Assembly: GCA_963971285.1 (NCBI GenBank)
Contig: OZ020246.1
Coordinates: 16,103,217 to 16,167,216 of the forward strand
From: Astropecten irregularis
Taxonomy: Eukaryota; Echinodermata; Asteroidea; Paxillosida; Astropectinidae
Direction of reading: 5' to 3'
Length of the DNA: 64,000 nt
Shown here: one piece after another, positions 15,501 through 27,500 of the stretch
Position numbering within the stretch: position 1 is the first letter of the stretch
Layout of the letters: each line of letters starts with the position of its first letter
Notes under the pieces: model-generated
What the model saw: only the letters and a program-made list of their open reading frames with translations
Databases searched by the model: none
Told to the model about the DNA's origin: nothing
Translations under genes and position numbers: made by a program

Positions 15501-18500
15501 GGCACCACGTGGGACTTGAAATTTCACAGATCCTGTTTTACTCTTTTCTGGATCAATACAGCATTTCAGGCAGAACAATTTTAACGGTATGTTTCTACCA
15601 TCGCCATCTTTATACCAAGTTGTTATAGGTTAATGTTTGAAGATTTCTGTTTTGGTATGCTACCAAAGTATGATACATGTACCTTTAATGTAGCTATTAA
15701 ATATTGGTGTACTGTACTGTACATGTTAAAACACAATGACTAGATGGGAATTTATATGTGTCTGAGCCACATAATTATTGCTCCATCAAGTTGCGATATA
15801 ATACATGCAGCATTACCGTGGTAGCCTACATACATGTACAGTGTAAACACACACAAATGTCAGAAGAGGAAGCATAACAGACCTTGATATCTGAGACACA
15901 GAGGAATGCATTGATACAAGTTGCACAAATTAAAACTGAGTGCCCCCAGTCAAATTCGGTTTTCGGCACGTTTGAGTGGGAATGAATAGAGTGCCCACAT
16001 AACGATACGCAAACAACCACCCTCTGAACTATGTACATCTGTCAGTATTTCAAGCAGGATATATTTTGTTTTTCAGCATCTATTTCTTGAAATGGAAACC
16101 ATTTTGAGATGGAAAGCACTTGCCTTGCTCTAATTAAGGAATATGATTTTTTTTTTTTTATTGGGAGGGAAACTAATTTCGTAGCTTTAATTTCATTCAC
16201 ATAAGAAGACATAATAGCACACATACATGTACTGGGCTTGATTTCACGAAAGGCTAAGACAGATCGTAACATGTGTCTCAATCTTAATTGCAAAGGCAAA
16301 GTGTGATGTCACAATACTACATGTAGTTACTATAGAAACAGGAACAACAAGTGTAAAAGATGAATCGCAAATCTTTGTGAAATCGACTGCAGGACTTGTA
16401 TTTTATAATGTTCCAACTGGCATTCATGTGTTTTGTATGCTCTACTCTCATAAATACATACAATATACAGTAAATCTGAAATTTCTGTAATTTATGAGCA
16501 ATTTGCCGAGCTATAAACAGCTTTGTTCTGCATGTACTATTATTTTTTTGTAAAGGAAGTTTAAGATAGATTTATTCTCAGATTTGCATAATTTTAAACT
16601 GTTATCCAGATTGATCATTGTGTTTCAAGTGTGTAGATGCACAAATTATGGAGGTTTGACCATGCGTGAAGTTTGATTAATCTTATAAGAACAAGGCCTA
16701 CCGTAATTAAAATTGGCAAGGAGTACTGATATCATCAAACCTTCACATCAACCAATATTCCCACACGTACAAAAAACAACAAATTGTCCAGTGATTTGCA
16801 AACAGTTAAAACACATTGTAAAAGATTCTGGATGACTAAGCAATATGTTAACATACATGTACATGTATGCAGTTTTATGGATAAAAAGCATCTATGCATA
16901 TGCAATTTAACCCATTACAATTTAAAAGTACATGTTTCCTGTGTTAAAAAGGGATTCTTGTTTTTCAGTCACAAATTCTTTCTATTTCATTGGGTGTCAA
17001 ATCATAAACGTCAATTGTATCGTGGGAAGTGTGTCATATCATGTTTACCTCTTTAGCCGATCACTGATTTTCCAGACTGCTCCTGCTTTAAACATAAAAG
17101 GATCCCCTTCGACGACGTGTGAACTGAAAGTCTCTTAATAAAAAGAAAATCCAGAAATCGGATTCATGCTTCCCCTGTCTCCCCCCTGTTTGAAGAAATT
17201 GAATTACGGTAGACGAACTGACAGAGATATTAGCTTGGAGCGTGTGGAGTCTGGCCTGCCTGTTTAACCACAGGCTGAGTCTATGCATGTGGCTAACGTA
17301 GCCTGCACAATGTCTGCAAGCTGAGTCTACAGTAGCTAACCTATACAAAAATGATCATTGTAGGGCTATGACTCTGTGACAGTACATTGAGCATACTGTA
17401 CGCCTACATCCATGATATGCTTTAATTGAATTTCTTGTGGGGGAAATGTCCTCGTAACCTCTGTCGCACATAATGCATTGCGGGGCACAGAATTGCTGTG
17501 AGGACATCTCTAGAGAATAGTCCTCATAACTCTCGTCTGAATATTGCGAATGTCAAGAACTGTCCCTTTAGCGTGGTGTAAAAATGCAATTGGATTTGCC
17601 TGTAGACACTTAACCCAAATGCACACTCGGATTTGCATATACATGTGTTTCCATGCAGTGCTGGTTCTCCGTCACATCTGTAATGTACACGAATGCATGT
17701 AATACATAACAACAATATCTTGTATCCGTTTTTTTTTTAAATCCATTCCTCGAGTCGCTGAAATGTACTCTACCGCATTTTCTAAAAAAACAACAAAAAA
17801 AACAGAATTGATCTGCTGCATAGAAAACCTCATTACCAGTCTAAATTCATTTGAGCTACTTTTTATAACCCAGGTATCCCGAGATTAGCCACTCGCGTGA
17901 GTGATCCATGGCCTTGTACTGCAGAGCAGAGCGTGGGGGAAAAGCTAGCGATCTTGAATGTTATTAATTTACATTCACCCGGCATGTTGTGCCGTCTGGC
18001 GGATTGATTTGCATTGATTTTCAATACAGATGGCATACGCGTACATGTACTTGTCAGTTTGGGTCCCGTGCACAGTGTGTAGTGTTGACAAAGCAGCATG
18101 CTCCAGTGTGAGAAATAATATTCTAGGCAGCCTTCATGGCCTCATCATGAAAATGTTAAATTTTAAATGAGAAAGTATGTAGGCTAATGACTTTTTATTG
18201 CTGTTTCATTGTTGGTTGATGGTATCATAATAGAGAGGTTTTGCATGCGAAAGGATACACATGCGTACTTTAATAGCTATCTGTAAACGTCAACATCCAA
18301 TCCGATGTTTCGCAATAGTGAAGTCTATATCTGACAACGGAGAACCACTTTTCTCCCAGACTTTGAGGCTAGTTTTGAAATGCATACAAATGTCATATTC
18401 TTGTTCAGCATATCCTTCCTTTTTAATCTAATCATGCACATGACAAAAAGAGATTTATGATATATAGATATTTGCTACACGTTTAACACTTATGCAGAGC

Positions 18501-21500
18501 GAGCAATATATCCATGCCTCAAAGATGTATAGCAGATAGCAGAAAAACTGTGACGAAAAATTTCTCAAGCATGAGAACAAGTCTCTAGCCTAAATAGTTT
18601 TTTCTAGGCCTATGTGGAAAGGCCTTTATAGTACCATGCCGAGTTAACTTCATGCTGGGATGTTTTCTTTGCACTTTTTACAGGTGTGTGCTGGTCATCT
18701 ACTAGATCCTGATGGAGCACCTACACACTACCAAGCTGTGTGTAGAGCCTTGCTAGCAGAAGCCCAAGATCTAACATCATTCCTTCAAGTAATTGCCTCC
18801 AGTAAGAAGGTAAATTCATACATGTGCACTCTTTTCAGGATAGGAACACTGTTTTGAAATGGGCAGAGCGATAATTTGTTCCTCAAGGGTGCTTGATCTG
18901 ATGTTTGATGGAAACTGAAAGGTCTTCTGCATCTGAAGCCCTGGTACCGAGGCATTGACCATTGCCACCTACATGTAGGCAATAGAGGCAATTAATGTGG
19001 CAACCATGATAAATGTTCAGCTTGCAGTTGGAATGTGCATTTAGATAACTATAGAACATACAAAGCGTAATATTTGTTTGACTGGCCATTGTAGCTTTGC
19101 ATTGCATATTGGATACAGACTAAAAGTTGACAAAGTTGATGCTGCCAAGTTATGCCAAATTGACACATTTATGTACAGGATAAGTGTAATAAACTGCTGC
19201 AAACTGCTCATCGACCAAAATGATGCCCCAAAATCTATAATTCTTAGGAGGGCCTGACATTTTGATCCTAGCAGGATCTTTTTCAAAGTTTAAAAGGTTA
19301 GTTTAGTAAGTCTACATGTATATGAGAAAGATCCTTCTAAGATCAAAACGTCTGGCTCTCCTAACTTTAAGCATACAGAAGGTCATCTGTAGTGTAAAAT
19401 GAAGATATGTTATCAAGCGTATGGTTAGCACATTAAACATTTAAAAAATGTTTAGTCCTGTGAGTCATTTGAACAAGTCAGGAAGGCCTGACCAAATGTA
19501 TCAAAAAGTACATCTATGCAGTTGGACTGTTGAGATTTATATTAGTGGAGATGCATTGATCAAATACATGTACCTGTATTCTTGGCTTTTGTCAGAGCCT
19601 ACAGAGTCTACACGTACGCGACGGACCTGGGGATGAGGACGACGCCCACCTAGAAGACATTCAACCAAAGCAATGGGTAAGATATATATTGGGAGCCTTT
19701 GGAGAATCAGTCTTCAAGTCAACAGCGCAGGCGCACGCACAACAGCGCAGGCGCAAAACAAAGCGCGCATGCTCAGAATTGCGTGCACGTGCGCTGTTGA
19801 CTTGAAGACCGATTCTCCATTGGGAGCCAAGGATGATGTTGGGTTTAGTAGTGTTCATTATAGTGTTGCTTCACTGTATTTGGAAGCATAGATCTAGACA
19901 TCTTTGTGTAATACATGGCAGTGAGGAGTCTTGTCTCGCATCCATTACACAGCAGCCAAGAGTAAATTAATAATTGTCTTGGGAGCTATAGTGTAATCCC
20001 CCGGCCTCAGTGCTTGAGTGAAGATAACTGGCAAAGACGGACAATGTTGGATCAATGAACTTGATGAATGAATTATATGAGGAGTCATAGAGTCTGGGTG
20101 TAATCCTAGCTCTCATAATGAGGAGTGTAAATGAGTCTGGAGGCCAGGGTATGCACAGTATATTCCTTAAAGGTAGTATCATACTTTGGTAGTACACTGA
20201 AACAGAAATCTTCACAGATTTACCTAAAAATTACAGGGTATGAAGATGGTGCTGGTAGAAACATACCGTTAACATTTTTCTGCCTGAAATGCTGTATTTA
20301 TCCAGAAAAGAGTGAAACCATTGACCAAAAATATTTGTGATATTTTAAAGATCAAAAATAAAAGAGAAAAGACTTAAGAAATATTGTGGCTGTTTTTCAC
20401 TTTTTCTCAAAAAGTGGGCACTGTGTGGGACTGAAATTTTCAAATATATTTTTGCCCATGAATTTGCATTTCTTTGACAAAAACCAAAGAATGATATTAC
20501 CTTTAAAGAGGAAAGCGGATAATATTCAATCTTTGAGTTGATTGGGTACAAGTTATCCACTTTTTGTAATATTTAGGTAAATGTTGAACAATTTGACACA
20601 TTAACTTCTTGATCACATTGCTATAATTATACCATTAGTTCCAGTGTGAAATTATTTGGTGGGCCTGCCATTTTTGAAAGCTCAGGCTCCAGCTGCATCT
20701 CTGACATCCATATGCTGAAAATATAGGATGTGGTTTTTTATTGAAGCTGAAACTCTGTTTTCTTGTTCAAACCAGAGAATCTACTAATTCTGATCCACAA
20801 CCACAAGCCTCTATTTTGATACCTGTTACTTTAGAATGGATTCACCAAATAGAGTTGAGTCTGGCTCAGGAGCCAAGGTTTGGAAAAGGTCTCTTGCCTT
20901 ACCATTCTAATCCCCATCTGACAGGTGGTGTAACTTTGTCATTTGTGATCTCCATGGCAACATGCAGCAGCAGTCTTCCTAATTGGCTCATGCATTTTAT
21001 ACCGGCAAGAATGTAACAAGATATTGGTTGGGGGCTGCCGTACATGCAGTATCAAATGTAGTCATCAAATCAACATGCACATAGCGAATCCACACAAGTT
21101 ATTATCCATTCTATGAACACAAAAAAAAGATGCATTTTAAGCATTGTGGCGGCCTGCAAATGGCCCCTAGAAAATGGCCCAGTGTAAGTCAGGGATGTGG
21201 GACTTCAGACATGTCAGATCTTAATCTGAATTCCGATTTTTTGTTTTAGATTTTAACTCAGAATTTCAGCTTTCTTGTACACCTGCTCTGTACCTCAAAA
21301 ATATTGGAACTTTTAAATTTCAGCTTTTCCCTTGGTGTTTTCAGATTTTGTGTGTGTGGCCACTTATACATCCCTGGTAAATGGCCCCAACAAATATGGC
21401 CCCTGCAAATTACCCCCTGCAAATGGCCCCTTCACAAATGACTCCCTTGCAAATGGCCCAGTGGTCCCTTCACAAATGACCCCATATTGGCCCCTGTTCA

Positions 21501-24500
21501 GAGCCCTCATCTGTGTTTCTGTCTCTCTCACTGTTTGTAATGTGCATTGGATGATGAATGGCGCCGTCTGAATCCCCTCTGCAAAGATTCCTACCATCAT
21601 CTCATCATGATGACTATGTACATTGTAGCTGTGTTGTCTTTTGCTTTGAGTGCATTTCACTGACAGGATATATACTGCAGGTCAAGTGCGACACTTTATC
21701 CTCTCAGCTTCAACAGAAAAAATATATTAAGAAGAAAGAAAATGCCCCTCCTGCAATGGAGATGAGCCTCTTAAAGACGTAGATGTTTGGCGCTTTACTA
21801 AACGATTCTGCATTAAATTATAAAAACTACACTATGTATCAATATTTGAGTGTTGTTTTTTCTTTAAATCATAGGTTCTATCATATTTTTGGTGGGAAAC
21901 CAAAACAGACATGTTCACAGATTTACGTATAACTTACAGGGTATAAAGTTAGACTTGAGATCGATTTCACTAAGGCTTTGCGATCATTGCTAAAGCCCAA
22001 ATCCATCGCTAAACGGAATATTGCTTCACAAAGTAGCGATCGATTCTCCGTTTTACGATGGTTTTGGGCTTTAGTGATGATCGGAAAGCGTTAGTGAAAT
22101 TGGCCCCAGGTACAACATTTCATTGGGGTGTCTCTGCCTGGAATGCTTTATTTTTCCAGAAATTAGTAAAACAAAAGACCGAAAACAGTTTTGATCTCCA
22201 AGATGAAAACCACATAATTACATTTACCTTACCGTTTCACGTAACAATTGCAACAGTTTTCACTGTTTTTACTGTATCCAATGATCAATTGAGCTGAAAA
22301 TTTCACAGATGTGTATTTATTCCATGACAAATCAAATTATGAACAGACCGCAGCTGTTCTATCAACTTAACCAAAGTATGATAGCACCGCTTAATGTGTT
22401 GCACAGTCTGGGCTCATGCACAAAATTATATACTTTACACTTTCAGCGCTTTTACAAATGTTGGGGCCAAAATGGTTTTGAACAAATATTTTGATGACAA
22501 TAATTTCCTTTTTGTTTGATTGCACACAGGCCAGGATCTGGATGCAGGTCTTAAAACAGCTCAGGCAAGGGGTCAAACTGAAAGAATTTGCCGATATCTC
22601 CCACCAACGCAGCCGCATCTCCATCGAGTACGAACTGACACCTTACGAGATACTCATGGACGACATACGATTACACAAATACACTCTCAAAGAAGTCTTG
22701 GTAAGGTCAAAGGTCAAATGCCTTGCGTTATTTCCGTCACCCAAACCCTCCCATAGAGGCTATTCTTTGCACTATAATTCGGGCGATTCCAAAACGTGCA
22801 TCGCCAGCAGTTTGCAATGCGTTGGGCAATCACAATTCACAGAATTTGTTGACAAAATGCGCATCTGAAAAGTGTACATCGACAGATTCCGTGCATTGTG
22901 ATTGGCCAATGCATTGCAAACTCATGGAGGCGCATTTTTTAGGAATGGCCCGAATTGTTAACAACGATTTTTGTTTGTACTCATTTCAATCTGGAATGCA
23001 AGAACATCGAGTTTTTTCTTGTGATCGATTTTTTTGAAAAAAAAAAAACAGATTTGAGTTGATCACTAATTGCCAGAGTTTCAAAAGTATCCAAGCTTTT
23101 GACTAGATGAGGAAAGTATTAGATTAAAACACCATTCCATAATTGTAGTCATGGGAAGAAATGCAGAAAACTCCTTTTTTTTATTTAAAACCCTGAGGCA
23201 TGCACTCGTGAGATGGCTTTGCAACCTGCCGTGCATATTGTTAATGGGATTGGCATCATTGAACAAAAGGCGTCTGAATTATGACCTTAGCTTAGACATA
23301 TGACAGTTACCCTCATTGATAATGCGGTTGACGCAATAGGAGGGCGCTGTTTGAAATGAGCCAAAAGGTTGTGTACATTCACACACAATGTACATGTACG
23401 TGCTTCATGCCTTTACTGTGTATTTGCTCACCATTCTTTTGTAGCAACCTTGGGCCAATTTCACAGTGCTGCTTAGCACAAAAATGTGCCAACCATGACA
23501 TTTCTGTCTTAATAAAAACAGGGTTAACAACCAAATTTCCATGTGTTGTGTATCGCTTGTGATTGTTCTTTGGCTGTTGTTCACTGACCATGAACATCAA
23601 ATGAAGTTTTTTAAACAAACCACCATTAATAATTCCATTTGATATTCATGGTCAGCGAAAAACAACCGAAGAACAACCACAAGTGATAAACAACACATGG
23701 AAATTTGGTTGTTAATCCTTTTTTTAATTAAGACAGACATGTCAAGGACTGTCATAGAGACTAATGAGGCCCCAGCATATGGGTCTGGATAGTTCCGGTA
23801 AAAGAGAGTATGGTGTGGTAACTCAGAGGTCTTTGGTTCGACACTTACCCAGTTCAGTCAGATGTTCTCTGTTCACTCCAGAAACTGGTGAAACTTTTTG
23901 TTGCTCCTCATGCAAACTCTGAGAACCTGTGCAAATTGTTAAACCCATCATTTAATTTTTGTTTCGTCCTAAAATGTGCATTTTCAGTGTCATTATACAT
24001 GTATGTACAAGGTGGTTTCAGAAAGTATTGTTTATGTTTCTTTCTTTTTATTTGGTTGATATTGGTAATACTGTAGATTTTGTATTTGTTCTTGTACAGT
24101 ATAGTGGTGTGTACTTGTACATGTAGTTGGTGATATTGCTCTAAAGCTTTGTGCATAATTATGCTCTTGAATATGGATGTTGCTTGTTGGTTGTTGATAA
24201 CATGCTTGCTCAATCTCATTTTATTTACATCAACTGCGTGTTCTTTTTTCCCCCTCCCATGTTTTTTTTTCTTCATTTTTTTGCCATATGTAGGTGAATG
24301 GTGACTTACCCCCTAGGGTGAAGAAGGAAGCCCATGATGTCATTCTGGACTTCATCCGGTCCAGACCACCCCTCAAACCAGTAATGAATTGTTCTTGCTT
24401 TGCACTAATCACGCCGCTACATGAAAAGTTGCCCACTTACAAAATAGGGGTGTGCACTGTGCAGGGAATGTGTTGGGATCATAAACTGCTAAATTTGTTT

Positions 24501-27500
24501 CCATATTGTTTGCTGTATGTGCAACCTGATGTGTATTGTGTTATAACAGTCCTCTACAAAAGAATTAGCTTAAAATTATGGAATAGTAATGCAGGCAATC
24601 ACATTTTTTCTCCAGACTTTTTCATCAGCGTAATTAAGACCCTTTTCCAAACCTTGGCTCAAGCTTTTCGCTGAAGCTTTGGCTCAGTCTCCCCCCAAAA
24701 AGCTGAGTTAAGTCAGCAAAATTTGTCTTCTAGATGAAATTAAAACCCTGTTTTTCAATGCAAAACATAGTTTCTAATTCAGTAATAATTTCTAATTTAA
24801 AAAAAAAAAGGATACAAGAACTGGAGCTGTTCCTGCAGCTGAAGCCAAAAGCATGTATAGTCTAACCTTAACTTGATAATTCTGGATAGATGACCTTCTG
24901 AGTCTGCAAAATGAAAGATTCTTCTTGGTTCATTTCCGGAATAATAAATACACAAAGGATCATTTGATTCACAGCAAAGTTGGTTCCCTTGCGTAGTTAC
25001 AGTCCTCATCAGGCCTATATTCCAAAGTCATTCAAAATCCTGGAATACTGAAAATAGTTTTGGTATGGGCAAATAGTGATACATATAGTTATCTTTTAAA
25101 GATCAAAAATAAAAAGAGAAAAGACTTAAGAAATACTGTGGCCGTTTTTCACTGTTTTCTCATAAAGTGGGCACCGTATGGGACTGAAATTTTTACAGAT
25201 GACTGTTACTCTTCCTTGATATTTGTGCCCATGAATCTGTATTTCTTTGACAAAAACCAAAGTATGATATTACCTTTTAATAAGGAGAATATGGTTATTA
25301 TACAATGTATAGCTTTTGCATGGCAATAGGTTTGCATGTGCATCTTTCTAGTTTGCTGTGGCTTGTCATTGCTAATGAACTATTGTAAATGGACTTCCAT
25401 TAATTCATTTTCATGATATTGACATTATGTACAGTGTGGTTTGATTTTGCAAAAATGAGTGGAAAATTGGCTGGTGTTGTTATTTTTCTCTCTAGTCCTC
25501 AAAGTAAACATGCTCACTAGTCCATTTCTAAATTCTTGGAGTTTGGAGGGCCCGGCATGTTTCGATCCTAGCAGGATCTTTATCGATGGCTAAAAGCTTT
25601 TTAGCTGAAGAAATTATGTTGTTTGTGCATGTGGCCACAATATAGTACTACAAGTGTAATTTATCATTAGATTTATTTTTGTTTTTAACGTGCTCCTTGC
25701 TGCCAGGTGCCAATTTCATAGAGTTGCTTAAGCACACAATTTCCTGAAGCATGAAAAGTCTTCATTGATCAAACAGGATTACCAACCAGATTTTCATATG
25801 ACGTTTACTGCTTTTCACTTGTATGCGGCCATTGTTTTCTGAGCGCAACATTCACAAGGAGTTTTGGCCAGCATACTGATTTTATTTACCAAGGTTTTTG
25901 GTGCTTAAACAAATTTTGGTGTTTAAGCAGCTTTATGAAATTTGCCCCAGTTCTGTGTGTGTCAGGTCACTGGTCCATATATTGTCATAATGAAATTGAA
26001 TCCATTGCCATTCGTCCATCCTATGATTACCATGGTCATAATATCAAGTTCATCGCTGTGTTTGCCAGGTGTCCAAGGAGCCCAACCCTCCCTTGAGGAA
26101 ACCCACCCTGTATGAGAGGCTGCTGATTGATATACGGGCCAAGCCATCACTGGCACCTGCCTCCAACAGAGTCCTGCCAGGTTGGTGTTTCTGCATCATG
26201 ATATTTTTTTCATAGAAGGTGTTCAGACGCAGTACTAAAAGTGGTCTATCTTCGGTTTAAACCGAAAAGGGTCTACCTACTTGTGTCTGAACAGTCTACG
26301 ATAGACTGTTTTAGGTGCTAAAATACAAATCTTCGAAAATTTAGTCTGCCGAGGAAGGAAGGTCTAGACTACATAGTAGGCCTGGGCGATTTACTCGATT
26401 AATCGATTAATCGCGATTACATTCCTGTGTCGATTACTCGATTAGTAAATTCTGAACCACTCGATTAATCGAGCCAGCGCGATTAGTGCCTTCGAGTTGC
26501 GATTAATTCCATGAGTAACTACTATTCTCAGTCGATCAATAGCCATGCCGTGTGTGATGCATGGAGCAGCTGCATAGACTGTATAATAATCGTGTTCACT
26601 GTTCAGCCTACATGGGGTGTACATAATGTGTCATCGTGTACTATTGTTGAAGTGTACATGCATGCATGGGACTACGTCTGTGTGTACGTACGTACTGCAT
26701 GCCTTGTCGGCCAACACTCCGCGAAATTACCCTACTTTACTGAAGGAATATCAATAATTATGGACGATATTAGCTTCACGAATTTTGCATTATACCTTAT
26801 CAGAACAAAAATGGCATTGCTCAATGCCTCGGAAATCGGAACTGATCGCTGTTGAAACTTGTAAGAATCAATGCATTACGCTAGTGCAGTTCACTGCAGT
26901 ACCGCTATGATGAAACAATTGGTACGTGCTGCTTGTATAGTCACTTCCGGGTAATCGCGATTAATCGATTCATCGCGATTATTTCATCCGCGATTAATCG
27001 ATTAGTGAAAAGCACTAATCGCCCAGGCCTACTACGTAGACTGGTCTACAAATGGGCCTTAAGATATAAATGGGCCTTAATATCAATATATTAATCATGT
27101 AAGGCCAGTTCTTCAGAAGCAAGGGCGTCATCATGTACTGTCAGTTTCTCTAGCCATGACATTGTCGAAACCGGTCAGTTATTCTCCCTAAGTTGTCATC
27201 GTGCTAAAGGTCGGCTTCTATGGGCCAGATTATGTCTGGTCACTTCCTCTGGCCAATATGATAATTATATCAGGTAAATTGCTCTGACCAAAATGCCATT
27301 GTTTAAAGTCCAACCTTTTGTCCAAGAAAGCTTGTCACATGTTCTTGTTGTGTAGACATATGGCTATGTCAAGTTTTGTGCCCCAAACATTTTAAAGTGA
27401 GTTTTGTTTTGGTTGAACTCAGTTTGGAGGGCTGAACGTTTCGATCCTAGCAGGATCTAGCATTTGAGCTTTGAGGAAGATCCTGCTAGGTCTTTGATAA

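Larger units (their letters stand above)
517..18683 (+). other. SPIRE 18.2 kb intron
   Basis: Bounded by GTATAG and TTTTTACAG. It holds the repeats listed separately (about 575, 1758, 3721, 6298, 6963, 7897, 9843, 10805, 12016, 13537, 14486, 15147 and 16230) and one unexplained open frame at 11059-11553. The segments 933-1757, 2167-3720, 3805-6297, 8234-9842, 9983-10800, 12394-13536 and 16395-18683 are AT-rich, with many ACATGTAC words and no exon I could recognise. Its size relative to the other introns makes it the natural place for regulatory elements, but none can be named from sequence. Confidence 0.85.
18810..22529 (+). other. SPIRE intron, 3.7 kb
   Basis: Contains family C (19180), D (19690), A (20167), E (20658), a degenerate GGCCCC-rich tandem region (21150-21500) and family B with a nested insertion (21867). 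No further exon recognised. Confidence 0.8.
22701..24293 (+). other. SPIRE intron, 1.6 kb
   Basis: Holds two inverted-repeat elements (22772 and 23452). The segment 23770-24293 is AT-rich with no recognised feature. Confidence 0.75.
24381..26068 (+). other. SPIRE intron, 1.7 kb
   Basis: Holds a family A fragment (25092), a family C fragment (25535) and a full family F element (25706). The remainder (24381-25090) shows nothing identifiable. Confidence 0.75.
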
